Notes under the pieces: model-generated
The model's database searches: none
Seen by the model: only the letters and a program-made list of their open reading frames with translations
Told to the model about the DNA's origin: nothing
Origin: Prevotella sp. UBA6447
Lineage (GTDB): Bacteria; Bacteroidota; Bacteroidia; Bacteroidales; Bacteroidaceae
DNA: 19,476 nucleotides
Direction: 5' to 3'
Assembly (NCBI GenBank): GCA_002437115.1
Contig: DJOD01000031.1
Span: 1 to 19,476, forward strand
Shown: piece by piece, positions 1-5,574 of the stretch
How the letters are laid out: each line of letters starts with the position of its first letter
Position numbering within the stretch: position 1 is the first letter of the stretch
Made by a program: the position numbers and the translations under genes

Positions 1-2
1 GC

Positions 3-20
3 AAATTAATAGAACCTACC
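3..20 (+). repeat. Left copy of 18-bp terminal inverted repeat
   Basis: AAATTAATAGAACCTACC at 3-20 is the exact reverse complement of the last 18 bases of the window (19459-19476). The flanking bases diverge immediately inside both copies. On this side it interrupts the transposase fragment. It most likely marks entry into a repeated element whose copies lie on both sides of this contig. Confidence 0.75.
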
Positions 21-114
21 ATAAGGACTTTATCTCCTTATACTTGCCACTTGCTTTGCTGACAACAACCACGCTTGTGGTACCTGATCTGTTATGTTTC
101 TTGCGTACATACAT
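16..114 (-). pseudogene. IS1634/IS4-type transposase, N-terminal fragment
   Basis: Reading leftward from the ATG at 114, the frame starts MYVRKKHNRSGTTSVVVVSK and runs to a TAG at 16-18, giving 32 codons. The pattern MYVRKKxNxSGxxSVxVVxK followed by a K-E-I-K segment is the usual N-terminus of Bacteroidota IS1634/IS4-type DDE transposases, which are normally around 500 or more residues. About 31 residues are genuine. The final Trp codon and the stop come from the repeat that begins at position 20. The gene is therefore truncated by another insertion or by a repeat junction at the contig edge. None of the catalytic domain is present, so no activity is possible from this fragment. Confidence 0.65.
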
Positions 115-118
115 GGAA

Positions 119-126
119 CAAAGGTA
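119..126 (-). promoter_or_regulatory. Transposase promoter -7 box
   Basis: The minus strand reads TACCTTTG here, an exact match to the Bacteroidota -7 consensus TAnnTTTG, five bases upstream of the transposase start codon at 114. No convincing -33 TTTG is seen about 19-20 bases further upstream. With the box this close to the ATG, the transcript would be leaderless or almost so. Confidence 0.4.
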
Positions 127-269
127 CACAATTTTTGCTTGCGCCACCCTAAGCCACCCGTAATTTTGACGTAACTCATTGATTTTCAATCTACGCTATA
201 TGGTGGCGCAGAAAAGTGATGAAGTCAGGAGTTTATACCATGACACGTAAGCTTACACAATAACCCGTA

Positions 270-303
270 AGCCGCTCCGTAAACCATACGGGATGGCTTT
301 TTT
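270..303 (+). terminator. Orphan rho-independent terminator
   Basis: The stem pairs AGCC (270-273) with GGCT (295-298) and CCGTA (277-281) with TACGG (287-291), with a small internal mismatch and a five-base loop, followed by six T's (298-303). It terminates rightward transcription. No matching gene lies to its left except a seven-codon ORF (ATG at 239, stop at 260-262). The native upstream gene may have been separated from it by the insertion sequence. An alternative pairing of CCCGTA (264-269) with TACGGG (287-292) would compete with the terminator stem. Confidence 0.6.
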
Positions 304-336
304 CATTAGCAAGGATGAGCGAAGGGTGGAAAATCG

Positions 337-1557
337 TCAGCAAGTATCACACTTCTCGGTGAGGAACAGGCGGTGCTCCTTGCCCACGGTGGTGGCAAAC
401 ACATACAGGTTGCCACCATCCTTGAGCTTCAACCTGTGGCGCAGGGCATCGGCGGTAAGGGGGAAGTGCCGCACGGCGATATTGGCCTGGCTGATGCCTT
501 GAAACGCCGCTCGCAATTCGCGCTTATTCATCGAGGTAACTTGAAGAATGTGAAACTGGCGGCCGGGAAACTCCGGGAGAGGATTCTCAGACAGGAAGAG
601 ATGGGCATCGGTGCTTATCTGCGGCACGCCAAAGGTTGCTTCAATCTCCCGGAAACAGCCAGCCTTCATCACGCTGCTGTTGGGCACGAGCAGATAGGAT
701 GCAGACGGTGAGGAACAGGGCATGTCTGCATGCGGCGCGTCTGACACGAGATAGCAGAACCGTTGCTCATCGCTGGCGCAAAACACACGCAACGGACGCT
801 CCTCGAATGAGAGCACCAGCAGCAGTTCCTTGCACTCGTTGGCCACCGAGACCACGTGAACCTCAACTACATGCCGCAGCTTGCGCACGGCCTCATGCCA
901 GTCGAGCATGGGCGAGAGCTTCACCAGCACCACGTCGGCCCGCTGCAGCAAGGCATCGGCAAGACCCACCACATCGGGTGTGCAGTCTTCCATGCCAAAG
1001 ACCTTGCGGCCGTGGCAGTCGCGACGGGCCGGGTCGAGATAGATGAGCACAGGACTGCCGTGAGAAGACGATGGGCCCTTGACAGGCAGCGATTGCAGGT
1101 AGGACGTGCCATCGCCACACACCACCTCGGCCTGCGGAAGTCCCAACAAGGGGAAGTTGTGGCGGGCGATGTGGCACAACGTCTCGTTGCGCTCCACATA
1201 GGTGGCGTGGGAAAAGCCTCGCGCCATCAGCGAGAAATCGACTCCGAAGCCACCCGTGAGATCCACCAAGCGGCAGTCGGCCCGCGCGGCTCCACCCGTC
1301 AGGCGGACGGCCAGGGCGGCCTTGTAGCGCGCCGTATGCTCGCTGGAGCACTGTTCCATGTTGAGATGAGGAGGATAGACCACGCCCTCACATGCCGCCC
1401 ATGAGGGCAACTTGCGGCGGGCGGTCTGCCAACCACTGGCCTGGTCCAACGCCCAGGGCATATCCACATCGGGATGCTTGTCGCCTGCGAAAGCCAGACG
1501 GCGCACGTCGTCCTCACGGTGTAAGCGGACAAATTCGAGGGTTGCTTCGTTCTTCAT
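337..1557 (-). CDS. THUMP-like domain SAM-dependent methyltransferase
   Basis: A predicted cytoplasmic class I methyltransferase of 406 residues, probably acting on RNA; the substrate is unknown. Residues 97-108 (LVDLTGGFGVDF) form the SAM-binding motif I. LDPARR at 174-179 resembles a motif IV catalytic loop, and VLVKLSPMLDW follows at about 210-220. The C-terminal ~70 residues match the THUMP-like domain that accompanies these enzymes in Bacteroidota (pattern ANIAVRHFPL...LRHRLKLKDGG). The frame could start further upstream at 1611, but that codon lies inside the TACCTTTG promoter box (1616-1609), so the ATG at 1557 (MKNEATLEFVRL) is the believable start. The gene is monocistronic here. It is divergent from the peptide secretion locus and has no visible terminator of its own before the orphan rightward one. 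Confidence 0.85.
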   Translation of the reverse strand: MKNEATLEFVRLHREDDVRRLAFAGDKHPDVDMPWALDQASGWQTARRKLPSWAACEGVVYPPHLNMEQCSSEHTARYKAALAVRLTGGAARADCRLVDLTGGFGVDFSLMARGFSHATYVERNETLCHIARHNFPLLGLPQAEVVCGDGTSYLQSLPVKGPSSSHGSPVLIYLDPARRDCHGRKVFGMEDCTPDVVGLADALLQRADVVLVKLSPMLDWHEAVRKLRHVVEVHVVSVANECKELLLVLSFEERPLRVFCASDEQRFCYLVSDAPHADMPCSSPSASYLLVPNSSVMKAGCFREIEATFGVPQISTDAHLFLSENPLPEFPGRQFHILQVTSMNKRELRAAFQGISQANIAVRHFPLTADALRHRLKLKDGGNLYVFATTVGKEHRLFLTEKCDTC

Positions 1558-1608
1558 GTTTTTTTTGCGTCTTCTTGTCGCATGGGCTACCCACAGCCTT
1601 TCCTGTTG

Positions 1609-1639
1609 CAAAGGTAGGAAAAACTATTCAGTTGGGAAA
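1609..1639 (-). promoter_or_regulatory. Promoter of the methyltransferase gene
   Basis: On the minus strand TTTC (1639-1636) is followed after 19 bases by TACCTTTG (1616-1609). The -7 box is an exact TAnnTTTG match, and the -33 box is one base away from TTTG. Transcription should begin near 1602, which fixes translation at the 1557 ATG. Confidence 0.65.
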
Positions 1640-1670
1640 CTAATTTTTTTCCTGAAAAAACAAACTTTCA

Positions 1671-1702
1671 CTTGAGACTATCAATAAAAATGTATATCTT
1701 TG
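1671..1702 (+). promoter_or_regulatory. Promoter of the peptide secretion locus
   Basis: CTTG at 1671-1674 (three of four bases of TTTG) is followed after 20 bases by TATCTTTG (1695-1702), an exact -7 box. Transcription should begin near 1709 and would read the decayed glycosyltransferase and then the precursor peptide gene. I see no other TAnnTTTG box between here and the precursor start at 2259, so this is probably the promoter for the peptide too. It is back-to-back with the methyltransferase promoter, with cores about 30-60 bases apart. Confidence 0.6.
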
Positions 1703-1777
1703 CGAACATAAAGTAAGAAAAGCCTAAATACGAAGTTGAAACAAGGGAAGAAACGCCTACTTTAAACTCGCAGCCTC

Positions 1778-2253
1778 ATGAAGAATCGTGTCCCCGTATC
1801 AGTCGTCATGCCTGTCTACAATGGCGCAGCGCATATCAGGGAATGTTTGGACAGCATATTAAGCCAGACATTTCATGATTTCGAGGTGCTCATCGTGGAC
1901 GACGGGTCCACGGATGACACGTGCGACATCATCAACTCTTTTGGTGACCAACGCATTAGGCTGACACAGAACCACCACGACTATATTGCATCAAGCAACT
2001 TGCTACTAACCCGAGCCAAAGGAAAGTACATCGCCCGCATGGACAGCAATGACATCATGATGCCAGACCGTCTCCGTCTGCAATTCGAATACATGGAAGC
2101 ACATCCCGACATGGATGCGGTGGGCGGATGCATTGAATATTTTGGTGCATACCATGGGTTTACAAGCCTACACTGGGAGACATTTCGCTTTATGACCTCA
2201 TGGACGGTTGCTGTATGGTGGATTACATCATTTCGAACAAAACCAAAAATTAA
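1778..2253 (+). pseudogene. Family 2 glycosyltransferase, frameshifted and truncated
   Basis: The first ~125 residues are a clear GT2 (GT-A fold) nucleotide-sugar transferase: VSVVMPVYNG near the N-terminus, VLIVDDGSTDD, then an ARMDSNDIM segment where the family normally has RMDADDIM. The metal-binding D-x-D is therefore D-S-N, which would weaken or abolish activity. After VGGCIEYFG the frame loses its resemblance to the family. It runs on as meaningless sequence to a stop at 2378-2380, overlapping the next gene. A plausible family-like continuation (DISLYDLMDGCCMVDYII) is in the +1-shifted frame from about 2140-2180 to a TAA at 2251-2253, so a frameshift lies between 2137 and 2182. The remaining C-terminal half of a normal ~300-residue enzyme is missing. 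Whether it once served the adjacent peptide is unknown. Confidence 0.65.
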
Positions 2254-2258
2254 TCATT

Positions 2259-2585
2259 ATGAACAACCTCAAGAATTTGGAGGCCTTGTTGGCCAAACAA
2301 GGCTTCGTTCCCTTGGAGGAGACAAAAGAGGGAATGCTCAGAGGCGGGTTTGCTGCCTTGGCGGCAAAAGTCGGAAATAATTGCGACTGCGAAACACTCA
2401 CCAACAATTGTAAGTGCAACGGCAATAATTGCAGTTGTCCACCATCTTCACCACCTAATAATTGTGAATGTAATGGCAACAACTGCAATTGCTACAAGAC
2501 TGTAGCCGTTCCCACGCCAGCCCCGACAACCTTGGCTCCGCCTAAGACCACTACTACAGGCATGAGCTTTGTGTTTGGATTTTAA
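2259..2585 (+). CDS. Cys-rich double-glycine leader peptide precursor (putative RiPP or bacteriocin)
   Basis: A 108-residue secreted-peptide precursor. Residues 1-30 form an amphipathic leader (MNNLKNLEALLAKQGFVPL..., ending LRGG), with Gly29-Gly30 as the likely cleavage site for the C39 exporter two genes downstream. The ~78-residue core starts FAALAAKVG. It contains five NNCxC motifs at 40-44, 49-53, 56-60, 67-71 and 74-78, ten cysteines in all and every one in a CxC pair. A Pro/Thr/Ala tail (about 81-100) follows, and the protein ends GMSFVFGF. I chose the ATG at 2259 because it gives a normal leader start; a frame-extending ATG at 2208 lies inside the glycosyltransferase remnant. Function is inferred: it could be a disulfide-rich antimicrobial, a metal-binding peptide or a surface peptide. 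No exact family is recognised. Confidence 0.75.
   Translation: MNNLKNLEALLAKQGFVPLEETKEGMLRGGFAALAAKVGNNCDCETLTNNCKCNGNNCSCPPSSPPNNCECNGNNCNCYKTVAVPTPAPTTLAPPKTTTTGMSFVFGF
2376..2492 (+). repeat. Five NNCxC coding repeats
   Basis: These bases encode the five NNCxC units of the precursor core. Two 12-residue blocks, NNCKCNGNNCSC (2403-2438) and NNCECNGNNCNC (2457-2492), are separated by a PPSSPP linker. They agree at 10 of 12 residues, yet 6 of those 10 conserved positions use different synonymous codons. Confidence 0.85.
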
Positions 2586-2603
2586 CTAACTTCATTTAAC
2601 CTG

Positions 2604-2635
2604 TTGCGCCTTGGTCTTCCAAGGCCGAGGCGCAA
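2604..2635 (+). other. Intercistronic stem-loop between precursor and barrel gene
   Basis: TTGCG (2604-2608) pairs with CGCAA (2631-2635), and CCTTGG (2609-2614) pairs with CCAAGG (2619-2624) around a TCTT tetraloop. A six-base bulge (2625-2630) can alternatively pair GG with CC at 2609-2610. No U-run follows, so it is not a standard terminator. It starts 18 bases after the precursor stop codon and ends 18 bases before the barrel gene. It could stabilise the precursor mRNA or partly stop transcription, so that peptide outnumbers exporter. Confidence 0.6.
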
Positions 2636-2653
2636 TATCAAAAACGACATTAT

Positions 2654-5518
2654 ATGAGACGACTCTTCTTACTCTTGTTTATCTTGACATCCTCCTTGGC
2701 CTTTGCGCAAAAATATCATATAGACGGCTTCATCAGAGATTATTTCACCAAGGAAGATCTTGATTCCGCAAAAGTGACGCTTATGAGCATGGACAGCACG
2801 GTGGTGGAAACCTTCCAAGCTGAACCTTTCGGTTGGTGGCAGGTTTATCGCGACATCAAGGCTCCGGGCAAATACATCATGAAATTTGAGAACGAGGGCT
2901 ACTACCCCGCCTATAAGAACGTCAACTTCAAGTACACGAAATACCGGCACACGGGCGACTCGTTTGGCGAGATATTGATGCACAAGATACGCATGAAGAA
3001 GGATGTGACGCTGAAGGAGGTGGTCGTGACGGCAACCAAGCTGAAGATGGTGATGCGCGGCGACACCATCGTCTACGATGCCGACGCTTTCCAACTGAGC
3101 TCAGGATCGATGCTAGACAAGCTGATTCGCCTCCTTCCCGGCGCCCAACTGGAGCCTGGTGGCGAGATTTACATCAACGGACAAAAGGTAGAAAGTCTGC
3201 TCGTCAATGGAGAAAACTTCTTCAACGGCGACCCCAAGGTCGCCTTGGACAACTTACCCCACTACATGGTTGACAAGATCAAGGTGTACCGCAAGATGGA
3301 TGAACGCCTGATGGTCACCTCCGACTTGCGCACGCTGAGGAAAGAGCAGTTGCCCTTAGTGCTCGACGTCAACCTGAAGAAAGAATACACATCCTCGTGG
3401 GTGGGTAACGCCACGGCTGGCTATGGCACCGACCACCACCATGAGGCGCGCATGTTCACCATGCGATTCACGCCCAACTCGCACATCGCCATGGTGGGCA
3501 ACAGCAACGACGTGCGCGGTGACAGCTACTACAGCTCCGACGGCCAATGGCAGGAGCCCTATGGCAACACGGCCGAAGTGACCACCCACGAGGTGAAGAT
3601 CGACGGCATGCTGCGCGACGAGGACAAGAAGTGGAAACTGTCGGACCAGCTCTCGCTGAAGGCGCAGAATCGCGACTATCTCAGCAAGACATCGACCACC
3701 ATGTACTTGGGCGACAACGTGTACAGCCGTTACCTCTTTAACAGCACCAATAAGAACATCAAGCTGGCCTTCAGCGGCACCAACAGCTACACGCCATCCA
3801 AGCAATTCACCATCGACTTTACGCCCAAGGTCAGCTATTACCATTATGACAACCGCTACACCAGCATGACGGCCGACTTCAACCGACAACTGACCGAACA
3901 CTACATGGGCGAAGCCCTCGACAGCCTGTTTGGCGGCAACCTGGAGAGCGAATACCGCAAGATCCTCATCAGCTCGCTGAAGAGCCGCTATTTCGGCAAG
4001 GGCAATGAGCTGACCACAGAGGGCGCGGTGACCTCATCCTATCGAATCAGGAACGACCGTCTGAGTTGGTCGCTGTCTGGATACTACAACAACAAGAAAA
4101 ACCGTAGTCTGAACAACTACGAGAGGGTGGAAAGTGCCAACGACATGGCGCGATTCTCCGACATGCCCCAACGCAACTACCGCTATGAAGGTGCTGTGTC
4201 ATACGCCTACTCGCTTGACTTCCCTGCTTTACGCCTGTGGATAACCCCTACGTATGGCTTCAAGCAGTCGTATGTCTCCGACAGTCGCTGGTATCACATG
4301 CTCGACGGAACGGAAGCTTCGGCGTGGAGCCTTGACCAACTGTACTCCAACCGCGACTCTATCTCACGATACATTGACTGCTCCAACAGTTATCGCTCAC
4401 AGACATGGAACAAGACCAACACCATGGGATTGGGATTCAGTACATATCTCAAGGGCTATGATTACCTGAACATTTCTTTCGACGGTGACGTTGAGTTCCG
4501 GAACGTGTACGACAAAATTCATTATAACCGCGCTCAAATGGACACGACTGTCCGCAGGTCACGTTGGCTGGTTGACCCTTCCATTTCCATGCACATCAAC
4601 TCCACCAATCGTGAATCGCTGGAGTACCACTGGCGATTGGGCTACAAGCTGCAAAATCAACTTTCCTCCCTGCTCTACGCCGTGAACTACCGCGACGACG
4701 CTATGCCACTAATCGTGCGCGAGAGCGGCTACAACCTGCCCAACACGCACCAGCACACGGCATCGTTCAGCTACGAGCGCAAGATGATCAAGGCCCAGCA
4801 CTTCTTCAACACGTCGCTCACCTACAGGCTGTGGCAGAACATGGTGTGCCAGTCGATGCGCTACGACATGAGCACGGGTGTAACGACCTATCGTCCCGAC
4901 GTCATTGCCGGCAACTGGGAGCTGAGCGGGCAGGCACGTTACCAGATGCCGCTCGACAAGAAACGAAAGGCATGGAAGCTGACTACGCAGACCAACCTCA
5001 ACTACCGCAACTTCCGCGACTACCTCAACTCCGCGAGCGCCACCACGTCCACGGTGAGCTCGGTAAGAAGGTTCAGCGCCTCGGAGAGCCTCCAGTTGGG
5101 CTATTACCGCAATTACTACTCGCTGACCGTCTCGGCCAACGTGTTTTACAACCATTCTGAGAGTAACCGCTTCTCCACCCTCAACGCCTTCGACTACAAC
5201 TACGGTGTCAACTACGGCATGCCACTGGTTTGGGGCATCGACTTCTACACCACCCTGAAGATGTACAGCCGCCGAGGCTATTCGGACGACAAATACAACA
5301 CAGACCAGTTTATCGTCAATTTCAACCTTGGCAAGGATATCTTCAAGGGTAAGGCACGCCTAAAGTTTGAGGTGTTCGACCTGCTGAACAAGATGTCTAA
5401 CTACAGCTACAACATCAACGCGCAGATGCAGCAGGAGACCTACACCAACCTGCTACGCCGATATGCCATGCTGAGCCTGACTTTCCGTTTCAGCCAAAAG
5501 AAAAAACACACCAAGTAA
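2654..5518 (+). CDS. TonB-receptor-like outer-membrane beta-barrel protein
   Basis: A 954-residue outer-membrane protein. A Sec signal peptide (MRRLFLLLFILTSSLAFAQ) is cut after AFA. A carboxypeptidase-regulatory-like beta-sandwich follows at about 20-110. A plug-like domain spans about 117-220 (starting LKEVVVTATKLK, with SSGSMLDKLIRLLPG and DNLPHYMVDKIKVYRK). The rest is a long beta-barrel with alternating aromatic strands, ending LSLTFRFSQKKKHTK. This matches the outer-membrane beta-barrel (OMP_b-brl_3) relatives of TonB-dependent receptors in Bacteroidota. No SusD partner follows, so it is not a normal glycan-uptake pair. Its place between a peptide precursor and a peptide exporter suggests a role in peptide passage across the outer membrane, recapture or self-protection; the direction is not shown by the sequence. 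Its neighbours are separated by 68 and 56 bases, each gap with a stem-loop. Confidence 0.8.
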   Translation: MRRLFLLLFILTSSLAFAQKYHIDGFIRDYFTKEDLDSAKVTLMSMDSTVVETFQAEPFGWWQVYRDIKAPGKYIMKFENEGYYPAYKNVNFKYTKYRHTGDSFGEILMHKIRMKKDVTLKEVVVTATKLKMVMRGDTIVYDADAFQLSSGSMLDKLIRLLPGAQLEPGGEIYINGQKVESLLVNGENFFNGDPKVALDNLPHYMVDKIKVYRKMDERLMVTSDLRTLRKEQLPLVLDVNLKKEYTSSWVGNATAGYGTDHHHEARMFTMRFTPNSHIAMVGNSNDVRGDSYYSSDGQWQEPYGNTAEVTTHEVKIDGMLRDEDKKWKLSDQLSLKAQNRDYLSKTSTTMYLGDNVYSRYLFNSTNKNIKLAFSGTNSYTPSKQFTIDFTPKVSYYHYDNRYTSMTADFNRQLTEHYMGEALDSLFGGNLESEYRKILISSLKSRYFGKGNELTTEGAVTSSYRIRNDRLSWSLSGYYNNKKNRSLNNYERVESANDMARFSDMPQRNYRYEGAVSYAYSLDFPALRLWITPTYGFKQSYVSDSRWYHMLDGTEASAWSLDQLYSNRDSISRYIDCSNSYRSQTWNKTNTMGLGFSTYLKGYDYLNISFDGDVEFRNVYDKIHYNRAQMDTTVRRSRWLVDPSISMHINSTNRESLEYHWRLGYKLQNQLSSLLYAVNYRDDAMPLIVRESGYNLPNTHQHTASFSYERKMIKAQHFFNTSLTYRLWQNMVCQSMRYDMSTGVTTYRPDVIAGNWELSGQARYQMPLDKKRKAWKLTTQTNLNYRNFRDYLNSASATTSTVSSVRRFSASESLQLGYYRNYYSLTVSANVFYNHSESNRFSTLNAFDYNYGVNYGMPLVWGIDFYTTLKMYSRRGYSDDKYNTDQFIVNFNLGKDIFKGKARLKFEVFDLLNKMSNYSYNINAQMQQETYTNLLRRYAMLSLTFRFSQKKKHTK

Positions 5519-5531
5519 TCCCCAACCCAGC

Positions 5532-5562
5532 CTTCGCCTGCCACACAACGTGACAGGCGAAG
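5532..5562 (+). other. Intercistronic stem-loop between barrel and exporter genes
   Basis: CTTCGCCTG (5532-5540) pairs with CAGGCGAAG (5554-5562); inside, CAC (5542-5544) pairs with GTG (5550-5552) after one mismatch. No U-tract follows. It starts 13 bases after the barrel gene's stop and ends 12 bases before the exporter ATG, so it may affect mRNA processing or exporter translation. Confidence 0.6.
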
Positions 5563-5574
5563 ACCTTCCATGAC

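Larger units (their letters stand above)
1..210 (-). mobile_element. Truncated end of an IS1634/IS4-type insertion sequence
   Basis: This stretch looks like the 5' end of an insertion sequence whose body lies to the left. On the minus strand it carries a promoter box (126-119) and the first codons of a transposase (114-19). Just upstream is an inverted repeat, GCGCCACC at 141-148 and GGTGGCGC at 202-209, extended by one T-A pair, which probably lies in or near the element's terminus. An AT-rich palindrome, ATTGATTTTCAAT, lies between the arms at 179-191. I place the element's outer edge near 210 only because the repeat ends there; no target duplication is visible. The element is cut at position 20, where a different repeat begins. 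The family assignment rests on the transposase N-terminus alone. Confidence 0.55.

Noticed and set aside
141..209. tRNA-like fold: 69 bases closed by GCGCCACC and GGTGGCGC
   Set aside because: No D-loop, T-loop or proper anticodon arm can be drawn on either strand. It fits better as an inverted repeat at the insertion-sequence end.
851..863. Second parS-like site around a CACGTG in the methyltransferase gene
   Set aside because: Only the CACGTGAA centre matches. The left arm does not form the palindrome, and it lies inside coding sequence.
2208..2258. Upstream start (ATG at 2208) for the precursor peptide
   Set aside because: The added 17 residues come from glycosyltransferase remnant DNA in a shifted frame. 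The leader pattern begins cleanly at 2259.
2376..2492. CRISPR-like or simple DNA tandem repeat
   Set aside because: The repeats are conserved as amino acids, not as DNA, and have no fixed spacer length. They are coding repeats in the peptide core.
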